Of a stretch of DNA of 64,000 bases, positions 1-10,360 are shown in pieces (the first letter of the stretch is position 1; every line of letters starts with the position of its first letter). The stretch is from Streptomyces wuyuanensis (GTDB lineage Bacteria > Actinomycetota > Actinomycetes > Streptomycetales > Streptomycetaceae). The stretch is taken from assembly GCF_900103455.1 (NCBI RefSeq), contig NZ_FNHI01000007.1, positions 1 through 64,000 on the forward strand, in the 5' to 3' direction. The position numbers and the translations under genes are program-made. Below the pieces are notes generated by a model. It was not told the origin of the DNA and did no database searches. It saw only the letters and a program-made list of their open reading frames with translations.

Positions 1-160
1 CCTTGCCGAACCTGCGGTAGCGGTCCGCCCACCGCTGGGCCGTGGTCGGCGAGACCTGGAAACGCTCGGCCGCCCGGCGCAGCGGCCAGCCGTCCTCGAC
101 CACGCAGCGGGCCAGACGCAGCCGTCCGGTCTCGGTCAGGGGTGCATTACGGTGGGGCAC
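1..160 (-). CDS. IS481-like transposase, N-terminal fragment (runs off the window)
   Basis: The reading frame starts with GTG at 160 and runs to the window edge, giving about 53 residues. It reads VPHRNAPLTETGRLRLARC and continues through a typical helix-turn-helix (WPLRRAAERFQVSPTTAQRW). This arrangement is the N-terminal HTH of actinobacterial IS481-family transposases, which act on their own terminal repeats by a DDE mechanism. The DDE catalytic core would lie to the left and is not visible, so intactness cannot be judged. The end of the element probably lies between the start codon and about position 300, because the next gene begins at 361. Family call is by sequence memory only. Confidence 0.7.
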   Translation of the reverse strand, partial: MPHRNAPLTETGRLRLARCVVEDGWPLRRAAERFQVSPTTAQRWADRYRRFGK

Positions 161-219
161 GAGGGCCTTTCTGGTCGCCGGTGCAGATGTCGCAATCCAC
201 ACCAGGCCAGAAGGCCCTC
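161..219. repeat. Inverted repeat upstream of the transposase start
   Basis: Nine-base arms GAGGGCCTT (161-169) and AAGGCCCTC (211-219) are perfect complements. A second pair, CTGGT (171-175) and ACCAG (201-205), extends the hairpin. It sits directly upstream of the transposase GTG, so it could fold in the transposase leader or belong to the element's terminal region. The exact IS terminus was not identified. Confidence 0.5.
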
Positions 220-360
220 ACCCATTTCAAGATCCCTCAGCCGAGACCTGCATCACCCGTCCACAACCTCCCGGGACAGAACACCTAGGACGCCGGTCGG
301 AGGCATATCGGTCCGCTGCCCGACGCGCGGCGACTCCCGCTCCGCATACCGTTCCGGGCC

Positions 361-816
361 ATGACGAACTTCGCGCCGGCCCGGAGCCGTACTCAGCGCA
401 GGCAGGACGCCCTCGACCGGCTGGCCGGGGACCGCGACGCCTGGGTGGCCACGGCATCGGCGCACGGCGTTCCCACTCTCGTGCCCCTGTGGTTCCTGTG
501 GGACCGGGGCACGCTGCTGATGTGCACCCGGCGCGACGCCGCGACCGCGCGCAATCTGACCCCGCGCGGCGAAGCCGTCGTCACCGTCGGCCATGCCACG
601 GACGTGGTGCACATCGCCGGCTCGGCCGAGACGGTGGAAAGCGATGCGGTGGCACCCGCCTCCGCGGACGCGTTCTCCGCGAAGCTCGGCTGGGACCCAC
701 GCGGCAGCGCCCAGTGGGTCTTCCTCCGGATCACCCCGCGCACGGTCAAGGCATGGCGGGAGGAGAACGAGCAGCGTGACCGCCTGCTGATGCGGGACGG
801 CCGCTGGCTGGACTGA
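361..816 (+). CDS. Pyridoxamine 5'-phosphate oxidase-like FMN/F420 split-barrel protein
   Basis: A 151-residue protein of the size and pattern of the PNPOx-like split beta-barrel superfamily. After a basic N-terminus comes a segment with GVPTLVPLWFLWDRGTLLMC (about 36-55), the strand pair typical of the flavin/F420-binding barrel. Then comes NLTPRGEAVVTVG (about 65-77) and a C-terminal helix ending in RDGRWLD. Proteins of this kind bind FMN or F420 and reduce small substrates; the substrate cannot be read from the sequence. It stands alone between the insertion-sequence end and the convergent comEC gene. The start is the ATG at 361; no strong ribosome binding site is seen. Confidence 0.75.
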   Translation: MTNFAPARSRTQRRQDALDRLAGDRDAWVATASAHGVPTLVPLWFLWDRGTLLMCTRRDAATARNLTPRGEAVVTVGHATDVVHIAGSAETVESDAVAPASADAFSAKLGWDPRGSAQWVFLRITPRTVKAWREENEQRDRLLMRDGRWLD

Positions 817-850
817 TCGGAAGCCACCGCCCGACCGGCGACCCCGGACG

Positions 851-936
851 GACCGACCCCAGACCGAACCGACCGCAGATCGCAGCGAACCCGGCCCGGA
901 CCGACCGCAGACCGAACCGACCGCAGATCGCAGCGA
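851..936. repeat. 38-bp direct repeat in the intergenic region between convergent genes
   Basis: Two copies, 851-888 and 899-936, differ at one base (GACCGACCCC versus GACCGACCGC at the left end) and share a perfect 28-bp core beginning AGACCGAACCGACC. They are 48 bp apart. The whole 817-1064 gap between two convergent genes is low-complexity CCGACC-type sequence with a weak 6-bp hairpin at 990-1005, and no gene was seen in it. Confidence 0.7.
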
Positions 937-1064
937 CCGCAGCCGGAACCGGGCGGAGGCCGGGCCGGGGCTTCCGGAAGGCTGACCGACCGACCCTGCG
1001 GTCGGGTTCCCGCCGCGCGATCGAAGCACCGGGCCCGCGGATCTCCCTGGCCGCGGCAAGGTGC

Positions 1065-3575
1065 TCACGGGGCCCTCGGCGTCCTGGTGCCCCGAGCCAC
1101 GGCACGCAGGCTCGCGCCGGATCCCGTGACGGCGATCGCACCGTCCGTGTCGGTGCGCATCACCAGCGCGCCCTGGGATCGCAGGGCGGCGACCGTCCGG
1201 GGCGACGGATGCCCGTAGGGGTTGCCCCGGCCGCAGGAGATCAGCGCCAGCCTCGGCCGGGCCGCGGCGAGCAGAGCGGGGTGCTGGAAGGCCGACCCGT
1301 GGTGGGCCACCTTGAGGACGTCCACGCGCGGGAGGGAAGGGTGCGCCCGTATGAGCCCTCGCTGCGCCGGCGGTTCGAGATCCCCGAGAAGCAGCAGTGA
1401 TACACCGGTGTCCGTGCGCACGAGCAGGGTGACACTCGCGTCGTTCGGCTCCCCCGGCTTCGCACCGAGTCCCGGAACGGGACCGGGAGCAGGCCACAGC
1501 ACCTGCCAGCCGAGCCCTCCCGTGCGCCGTCGCTCCCCCTGCCCGGGTCGGATCAGCGGCACTCCCGCGGTCTTGGCGGTCCGGCGCACGAACTCGGCCT
1601 GGTCACGCGGTTCTTCGAGGGCCGTCGTCTGGATCGCGCCGACGGTTCTGCCCCGCAGGACGCCGGCCAGCCCCGCCACGTGGTCGGCGTGGAAGTGGGT
1701 CAGCAGGAGCAGCGGTACCCTCCTGACGCCCAGTTCGCGCAGGCACCGGTCGGTGAGTGCAGGCTCCGGCCCGGCGTCCACGACCACGGCCGCCCCCTCG
1801 CCCGCGGCCAGTACGGTGGCATCGCCCTGGCCCACGTCGCACACGGCGAACGACCAGCCCGGCGGCGGCCATCCGGTGATGATCCTGGTCAGCGGGGGCG
1901 GTCGCAGGACGACGAGTACGAGTAGCAGTGCGCATCCCACGGCGGGCCAGGGGCGCCGGCCCAGCCTGCGCACCATCAGCATCCCCACGGCTGTGACGGC
2001 GGTCAGCAGCAGGGCGCCCCGCACGCCGCCGGGCCACTCGGCCTGTGCCCCGGGCAGACCGGCCCCGGTGCGGGCGACTCGGGCGATCCACTCCACCGGC
2101 CAGCCGGCGCACCGCGCCAGCAGCTCGGCGGCCGGTATCGACACGGAGGCTGTGGCGAGCACCGCAAACCCGAGCACCGTGGCCGGCGCAACGGCCGGCT
2201 CGGCGAGGAGATTGCAGGGAATCGCCACGAGGCTGACCCGCTCGGCGAACACGACCACGACAGGCGCGCACACCGTCTGCGCCGCCGCGGCCGCGGCGAG
2301 GGCCTCCGCCAGACGTCCCGGCATCCCGCGCTGCCGCAGCGCCGCGCTCCAGCGCGGGGCGAGGGTGAGGAGCGCGCCCGTGGCCAGGACGGAGAGCAGG
2401 AAGCCGTAGGTGCGTGCCGACCAGGGATCCCAGAGCACCAGCAGCAGCACGGCCGCCGCCAGCGCCGGAAGCAGTGATCGGCGCCGGCCGGTGCCGATGG
2501 CGACCAGGGTGATCGCCCCGCACGCCGCGGCGCGCAGCACACTTGGTTCCGGCCGGCACACGACGACGAACGCCAGGGTGAGGGCACCGCCGAACAGCGC
2601 GGTCGCGCGCAGCGAGATGCCCAACCGTGGGGCCAGACCGCCTCGTTCCGCCCTGATTGCGCTGCCCGGAGGGCCGATGAGCAGGAACAGGACGATGCCG
2701 AGATTGCTTCCGCTCACCGCCAGCAGGTGCGTCAGATCGGTCGCCTTGAACGCCTCGTGCAGCTCGGTCCCGACCCGGGAGGTGTCGCCGACGACGAGTC
2801 CGGGAAGCAGCGCACGCGCGTCCGCCGGCAGTTCCTCGGTCGCCTGCCGCAGCCCCGCACGCAGGTCCCCCGCCACACGCTGCGCCGTGGACGGCGGCCC
2901 GGTGATCCGGGGCGGCCCCGTGCCTTGCGCCCTCAGCACGGCCGCGAACCTGCCCTCTCCCTCCGCCGGTGGCTCCGCCCGGGCCGCGAGCACGAGCCGG
3001 GTCGACGGCAGCAGCCTCAGCCACGCTCCGGCCGCCGCCTCGGGCCGGACGATCACCAGGACCGGGGCCCTGGTGTCCGTGGACTCCCCGTGCGGCGTGG
3101 TGACCCGGACGACCTGTGCCTCCAGCAGGACGGCGGTCGGTGCCGCCCGATCACCCCACATCCGCGGCCGTGTCGTGCGCGGATCGGCGGCGACGGTCAA
3201 CTCGGCCGTGATCGGGCCGTACTGGCGCGCCGCCTCGGGAACCGGCCCCCGGTACAGGTCCGCGCCGCGCAGCGCGCCCGCGGCCGTACCGGCGGCGGTG
3301 CAGAGCAGCACCGCTGCGGCAGCGACCCTGTTGCCGGCGCCCCGCCAGGACCGCCGGCGGGCCACCCGGACGGTCAGGGACAACAGGAGCGCACCCGCCG
3401 TGGCGAGGCAGACCAGCACCGTCACGCCCGGCCAGGGCGGCCGTACCGTCAGGCCGAGGGCTGCGGCGCCCCAGGCGGCCAGCGCGGGCAGCACCAGACG
3501 CAGATCGGCCGGGCGCTCCTCTGGGGGTTCGGCCGCCTCCGGCCCTGCCTCAGGTGGATCCGCCGCCCGGGTCAT
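1065..3575 (-). CDS. comEC: ComEC/Rec2-type DNA internalisation channel
   Basis: An 836-residue multispanning membrane protein. Order of parts: two N-terminal membrane segments; a soluble OB-like part; the Competence domain with LLAVSGSNLGIVLFLLIGPP near residue 290 and many further membrane helices; and a C-terminal metallo-beta-lactamase domain with THFHADHVAG near residue 628 and VAHHGSAFQHP further on. The family conducts single-stranded DNA across the membrane, and the lactamase domain is thought to degrade the other strand. The start ATG at 3575 overlaps the comEA stop as ATGA (3572-3575), so the pair is translationally coupled. The HxHxDH metal motif looks intact. Confidence 0.93.
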   Translation of the reverse strand: MTRAADPPEAGPEAAEPPEERPADLRLVLPALAAWGAAALGLTVRPPWPGVTVLVCLATAGALLLSLTVRVARRRSWRGAGNRVAAAAVLLCTAAGTAAGALRGADLYRGPVPEAARQYGPITAELTVAADPRTTRPRMWGDRAAPTAVLLEAQVVRVTTPHGESTDTRAPVLVIVRPEAAAGAWLRLLPSTRLVLAARAEPPAEGEGRFAAVLRAQGTGPPRITGPPSTAQRVAGDLRAGLRQATEELPADARALLPGLVVGDTSRVGTELHEAFKATDLTHLLAVSGSNLGIVLFLLIGPPGSAIRAERGGLAPRLGISLRATALFGGALTLAFVVVCRPEPSVLRAAACGAITLVAIGTGRRRSLLPALAAAVLLLVLWDPWSARTYGFLLSVLATGALLTLAPRWSAALRQRGMPGRLAEALAAAAAAQTVCAPVVVVFAERVSLVAIPCNLLAEPAVAPATVLGFAVLATASVSIPAAELLARCAGWPVEWIARVARTGAGLPGAQAEWPGGVRGALLLTAVTAVGMLMVRRLGRRPWPAVGCALLLVLVVLRPPPLTRIITGWPPPGWSFAVCDVGQGDATVLAAGEGAAVVVDAGPEPALTDRCLRELGVRRVPLLLLTHFHADHVAGLAGVLRGRTVGAIQTTALEEPRDQAEFVRRTAKTAGVPLIRPGQGERRRTGGLGWQVLWPAPGPVPGLGAKPGEPNDASVTLLVRTDTGVSLLLLGDLEPPAQRGLIRAHPSLPRVDVLKVAHHGSAFQHPALLAAARPRLALISCGRGNPYGHPSPRTVAALRSQGALVMRTDTDGAIAVTGSGASLRAVARGTRTPRAP

Positions 3576-4657
3576 GGCCGCACCAGCGGTTGCAGGTCCT
3601 CGAAACGGCGGTCGCCGATCCCCGTCACCTCGCGGAGTTCGTCGACCGAGCGGAAGCCGCCGTGCTCGGTGCGGTAGTCCACGATGTGCTGGGCGAGCAC
3701 CGGGCCCACACCCGGCAGTGTGTCGAGTTGCTCCGCCGTGGCGGTGTTGAGGCTCAGTGGCCCAGCGCCCGGTGCGCCGCCGCCCGTGAGCCCCGGCGCG
3801 CCCGGCGCCGCCCCGCCCGGAGGCTGCGGGACTCCCACGGTCACCTGCTCGCCGTCCATGAGCACCCGCGCCCGGTTGAGGCCGGTGAGGTCGGTGCCTG
3901 CCTTCACCCCGCCCGCCGCCCGCAGTGCGTCGGCGACCCGGGACCCCGCCGGGAGCCGCAGGACGCCCGGCCGCCGGACCTTGCCGCTCACATCCACGAC
4001 GATGCGCCCGGCTGGCTCCTGGGCGGGCGCAGGGCCCGGCGAGGGCGCGGGCCGGGTCACCTCCGGTGCCGGAGGGACCTCCCCGACGAGTTGCGGGGCA
4101 CGTACCGGCTCCGGTCGCCCGGCCCGGAAGTGCTGCACGGCGAAGCCCACGCCCAGGACCAGGACCAGCGCGAGAGCAGCCAGCGTCTTGGGCTCCAGCC
4201 CGCAGCGCAGCCGCACCCACGCCGGCATCCGCTCCCCCAGGGCCAGCCGTGTCCGCTCACGCAGCGACAGCCCGTCACCGCTCGCCCGCCCCGGCCGTGA
4301 GGGGTGACGCGAACCGGGCGGCGGCACGGACCCGCGACGCCCCTGCCCGGCCGGAGCGGTGGACTCCTCCCCGTCGGGTCCGGTCTCCGGACGGCCCGGC
4401 GCCGCTGTCGGCCCGGAGGCCGGCTCCGGGCGCCCGGGCGGACCGGTCGCCTCCTGGGGCGCCTCCGACGTCCGGAAGAGGGCGTGGGCGCGCAACCGAG
4501 CGGCCGACGAGGGCGCTCCGACCGGCGCCGACGGCGTGGACGAGGCCGGCACCGGGCGGCTCCCTGTGCGCAGCCGCTGCCTGCGGTGGCGTACGCGGCT
4601 GTCCGAGGCAGGCGCACGGCCCGGGCCGCTGGTCGCAGAGCGTGATCGGTGAGTCAT
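3572..4657 (-). CDS. comEA: ComEA-type DNA-binding competence protein
   Basis: A 361-residue protein. The N-terminal third is Pro/Arg/Gly-rich and probably cytoplasmic. A membrane anchor follows (LALVLVLGVGFAVQHF, about 155-175). Then come an SLBB-like domain (GRIVVDVSGKVRRPGVLRLP, about 218-280) and a C-terminal helix-hairpin-helix pair (LNTATAEQLDTLPGVGPVLA and EVTGIGDRRFEDLQPL, about 300-361). ComEA binds double-stranded DNA outside the membrane and hands it to ComEC, which is encoded downstream with a 4-base overlap. The ATG at 4657 was chosen because the 16 upstream codons look non-coding. It is longer than the Bacillus protein because of the disordered N-terminus. Confidence 0.92.
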   Translation of the reverse strand: MTHRSRSATSGPGRAPASDSRVRHRRQRLRTGSRPVPASSTPSAPVGAPSSAARLRAHALFRTSEAPQEATGPPGRPEPASGPTAAPGRPETGPDGEESTAPAGQGRRGSVPPPGSRHPSRPGRASGDGLSLRERTRLALGERMPAWVRLRCGLEPKTLAALALVLVLGVGFAVQHFRAGRPEPVRAPQLVGEVPPAPEVTRPAPSPGPAPAQEPAGRIVVDVSGKVRRPGVLRLPAGSRVADALRAAGGVKAGTDLTGLNRARVLMDGEQVTVGVPQPPGGAAPGAPGLTGGGAPGAGPLSLNTATAEQLDTLPGVGPVLAQHIVDYRTEHGGFRSVDELREVTGIGDRRFEDLQPLVRP

Positions 4658-4895
4658 GCCACCCGACGGTAGGCATCTGAGCGCGTCCGTGCCGAGCGGC
4701 CCCAATTCCGGTGGACAACCGGATCGTTGTGGAAAACTCCGTCACTCGCCGGAGTGATCGGAGGGGCTCACCGAGCCCGGCCGGACGAGCGGCAGGACCG
4801 AGCGGCACCGGCGCCCGACAGGCCCCGGCTTCGAGTCAGGACCGGGCCGAACACACGGCGGTCCACGTGCGCCGCGACGCCCCGGCCCCGCGTCC

Positions 4896-5741
4896 TCACC
4901 TCGGTGAGATCACGGCCCCCAGCAGTCCGGGCCCCGTGTGCGCGCCGATCACCGCGCCCACCTCGCTGACATGCAGCTCTCCGAGGTTCGGTACCCGCTC
5001 CCGCAGCCGCTCCGCCAGTACGGACGCCCGCTCCGGTGCCGCGAGATGGTGCACCGCGATGTCCACCCGGCCCGTGCCGGCGCGCTCCGCTGCGATCTCC
5101 TCCAGCCGGGCGATCGCCTTGGAAGCCGTGCGCACCTTCTCCTTGAGCTCGATCCGGCCGCCCTCCAGCTGCAGCAGCGGCTTCACCGCGAGCGCGGACC
5201 CGAACAGGGCCTGGGCGGCGCCGATACGGCCGCCGCGGCGCAGATAGTCGAGGGTGTCGACGTAGAAGAACGCGGACGTGCCCGCGGCCCGCTTCTCCGC
5301 CGCCGCCACGGCCTCGTCGAGGGAGCCGCCGGCGTCCACCGCCTCGGCGGCGGCGAGGGCGCAGAACCCCAGCGCCATCGCGACCATTCCGGTGTCGACC
5401 ACACGGACCGGGACGGGTGCTTCCCGGGCCGCCAGGACCGCCGCGTCGTAGGTGCCGGAGAACTCGGAGGAGAGATGCAGCGAAACGATTCCGGTCGCTC
5501 CGGCTTCCGCGGTGGCCCTGTAGGTGGCCGCGAAGGTCTCCGGGCTCGGCCGGGACGTGGTCACGGCTCGGCGCTTCTGCAGCGCCTGTGCGAGGGAGCG
5601 GGCGGAGATCTCGGTGCCCTCCTCGAGGGCCTGGTTGCCCAGCACGACGGTCAGTGGCACCGCGGTGATGCCATGCAACTCCATCGTCTGCGGCGGCAGG
5701 TAGGCCGTGGAATCGGTGACGATCGCGACATGGCGGGACAT
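4896..5741 (-). CDS. DegV family fatty-acid-binding protein
   Basis: A 281-residue protein, the usual DegV length. It opens with HVAIVTDSTAYLPP, the classic first strand and loop. It also contains TTSRPSPETFAATY (about 50-65) and IVSLHLSSEFSGTYDAA (about 85-100), which line the fatty-acid pocket. Family members bind a single fatty acid; some act as FakB subunits that present it to the kinase FakA. No FakA gene is seen nearby, so the partner is unknown. The start ATG at 5741 directly precedes the conserved motif; a longer reading frame upstream has no family similarity. Confidence 0.9.
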   Translation of the reverse strand: MSRHVAIVTDSTAYLPPQTMELHGITAVPLTVVLGNQALEEGTEISARSLAQALQKRRAVTTSRPSPETFAATYRATAEAGATGIVSLHLSSEFSGTYDAAVLAAREAPVPVRVVDTGMVAMALGFCALAAAEAVDAGGSLDEAVAAAEKRAAGTSAFFYVDTLDYLRRGGRIGAAQALFGSALAVKPLLQLEGGRIELKEKVRTASKAIARLEEIAAERAGTGRVDIAVHHLAAPERASVLAERLRERVPNLGELHVSEVGAVIGAHTGPGLLGAVISPR

Positions 5742-5973
5742 GAGCGGGAGGTTACCCGCAGGGGCCGCCGCTCGGCAGCCCGACCCCGCCCGACCACACG
5801 CTTCCGTTCCGCGGACAGCCTCCGTCCGGGGCAGGTCCGCTGTCCAGCGCCGAGCGTGTGACACCCGTCGAACCGCGTCCGCAGGGCGGCCGGTCCGCCC
5901 CGGCTGCCCGCGATGCCGCCCCAGGCCCCACCCCCGCGGGCGGCCGGAGCTACTTCCGCAACACGCCCTGGCC

Positions 5974-6756
5974 CTAGTTCGTGGTCTCCGGGCGGGCGGA
6001 CTTCTCCCACGAGTACCTCATGCCGAGGCGCGGGTCCCGCGCCGGGATCGCCCGGGGCTCCTGGGAGCCCGTCTCCGGCTCCGGTTCACCCGGTGCCTGC
6101 TCCGGTCCCGCCGCGGTCGCCGACGGCTGCGGTGCCTGTGCCGAGGACGTCTGCGGCCCCTGTGCCGGTGCCTGCGAGGGCTCCGCGGCCGGATCGGGCC
6201 ACACCGGCTCGCTGCGCGACCAGTCGCGCAGCGCTCCCGCCTCGACGTCGATCTGGGTGGTCAACGACTCCAGGTCGTCCTCGGCGAACGAGCGCGCCCG
6301 GTCCCGGGCCGCCCAGCGCAGGGACTCGGCGGAGTGGGTGATCCGCTCGACCCGCTCGCGCAACTGCGGCAGCAGTTCCGTGGTCCTGGCGCGATCCGGC
6401 TCGCGCTCCAGGCGCCGCAGTTCGTCGTCCAGCTCCCGCCCGTGCACGCTGAGGCGCTCGAAGAGGCCGATCGACTCCCGCAGCGACGCGTCCTCGGCCA
6501 CGCCCGCCTGCAGGGCGTCCTGCGTGGCCCGCATCGACGTGCGCAGCCGGAGCCTCAGCTGGGCCAGCTCGCCGGCCACGCCGACCTGCCCGAAGCTCTT
6601 CGCCCGCAGCGTCGTGTCCTCCACGCTGCGCCGCGCCTGGCTGATCGTGCGGTCCACGCCTCGCTTGGCCGCACCGATCGCCTTGACGCTCACATACACC
6701 CCGAGCGCCACGAAGGCGACGAAGAGCAGCGCCAGGATCAGGATGACGGCTTCCAT
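5974..6756 (-). CDS. Membrane-anchored coiled-coil protein of unknown function
   Basis: A 260-residue protein with one N-terminal membrane segment (MEAVILILALLFVAFVALGV). A long, charged, heptad-like helical region follows (about 30-165, rich in Arg, Glu and Leu), and the tail is a disordered Gln/Pro/Ala-rich stretch. The layout, a single-pass anchor with a cytoplasmic coiled coil, suggests a scaffold, but no family was recognised. A good ribosome binding site (GGAGGGG) lies before the ATG at 6756. It is downstream of leuS but separated by two strong hairpins, so it probably has its own promoter. Confidence 0.8.
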   Translation of the reverse strand: MEAVILILALLFVAFVALGVYVSVKAIGAAKRGVDRTISQARRSVEDTTLRAKSFGQVGVAGELAQLRLRLRTSMRATQDALQAGVAEDASLRESIGLFERLSVHGRELDDELRRLEREPDRARTTELLPQLRERVERITHSAESLRWAARDRARSFAEDDLESLTTQIDVEAGALRDWSRSEPVWPDPAAEPSQAPAQGPQTSSAQAPQPSATAAGPEQAPGEPEPETGSQEPRAIPARDPRLGMRYSWEKSARPETTN

Positions 6757-6804
6757 GGGCGCCCCTCCGAGTCGTATGCGGTGTGTCCTCCCACGGTAAA
6801 CGGA

Positions 6805-6847
6805 ACGGGCAGGCCGAGGGTTCCAGCGGAACCCCCAACCTGCCCGT
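6805..6847. terminator. Long hairpin downstream of leuS
   Basis: Outer arms ACGGGCAGG (6805-6813) and CCTGCCCGT (6839-6847) and inner arms GGGTTCC (6818-6824) and GGAACCC (6828-6834) form one two-part hairpin with a short internal loop. There is no U-run, as is common for Streptomyces terminators. Confidence 0.65.
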
Positions 6848-6874
6848 AGGGGAAAGATCAGGGCCGGGGCCGGG

Positions 6875-6899
6875 GCCGGGGCCGGCCGCCGGCCCCGGC
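6875..6899 (-). terminator. Terminator hairpin just after leuS
   Basis: A perfect 11-bp GC stem with a 3-nt loop, 16 bases beyond the leuS stop codon. Its left arm lies inside a short CCGGGG tandem run (6861-6885). Confidence 0.65.
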
Positions 6900-6915
6900 A
6901 CTCGGACCGGGCCGG

Positions 6916-9807
<2,892 letters not shown>

Positions 9808-9855
9808 GATCCTTAAAGCTCCATCGATCGTCTCTGCCCGCGATTGCCTGAAACG

Positions 9856-9880
9856 AAAAATCCCCTCGCACAGGAGGGGA
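9856..9880 (-). terminator. Intrinsic terminator in the leuS leader (attenuator)
   Basis: On the minus strand a perfect 7-bp stem, TCCCCTC (9880-9874) with GAGGGGA (9867-9861), and a 6-base loop are followed at once by TTTTTCGTTT. It lies between the Leu-rich leader peptide and the leuS start codon, so transcripts must read through it. A GC hairpin, CCGACCG with CGGTCGG (9894-9916), sits just upstream. GCCGCGC in the end of the leader peptide (9926-9932) is perfectly complementary to 9882-9888, which offers an alternative fold. A U-tract this good is unusual in this genome. Confidence 0.8.
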
Positions 9881-9922
9881 CGCCGCGCCGATTCCGACCG
9901 AGTGATCACCGGTCGGGACTGA

Positions 9923-9961
9923 TCAGCGCGGCTCGCTAAGCAGAAGGCGTACGGCACGCAT
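9923..9961 (-). CDS. Leucine leader peptide of leuS
   Basis: A 12-codon open frame, [12 protein letters not shown], with three adjacent Leu codons (CTT CTG CTT) followed by a stop. It lies 115 bases upstream of the leuS start and 42 bases before the terminator stem. Slow decoding of the Leu codons when charged tRNA-Leu is scarce would stall the ribosome here and change folding downstream, as in classical amino-acid attenuation. No ribosome binding site precedes the ATG, but a TANNNT box lies 6 bases upstream, so the transcript may start at the ATG and be leaderless. Function is inferred from arrangement only. Confidence 0.7.
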   Translation of the reverse strand: MRAVRLLLSEPR

Positions 9962-9967
9962 GGCGCC

Positions 9968-9973
9968 AGGGTA
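9968..9973 (-). promoter_or_regulatory. Candidate -10 box for the leuS leader transcript
   Basis: On the minus strand TACCCT matches the Streptomyces TANNNT -10 pattern and lies 6 bases before the leader-peptide ATG, which would make that message leaderless. No convincing -35 hexamer was found 17-19 bases upstream. Confidence 0.4.
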
Positions 9974-10360
9974 CAGCAGGCCATCTTCCCGCCGCACAGA
10001 GTGTCCGTCCGGCGGGGACGGGCGGAAGCCCCGAGGACCGGCGGGAACGCCGCTCAGGGACCCGGTCCGGAACCGGACGCGAGGGCCCCGGATGTGTGGC
10101 CTGCCAGGCTTCCGCCGTCCCGCCGGAGCGCTTCCCGGAGGGCGGCGGAGTCCCGCGCGGTGAGTGAAGAGCATCGCCCACCGGAGTGAAGAACCGTTTC
10201 GGACGACCCGAGTTACTCGGCGTATCACCCCTATCCGGGGCAACCCCAGAGTCAGTTGTCGGTCAGGCTGACCACTAAACCTCGAAAACTCGTACCCACT
10301 GGTATGACGCCACTTAGAGTGCGACGACGGGACCGCTTTCCCGCACCATTCGGAGCCCCC

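Noticed and set aside
6861..6885. CCGGGG tandem run after leuS as a functional repeat array
   Set aside because: Only about four short units, part of a terminator hairpin.
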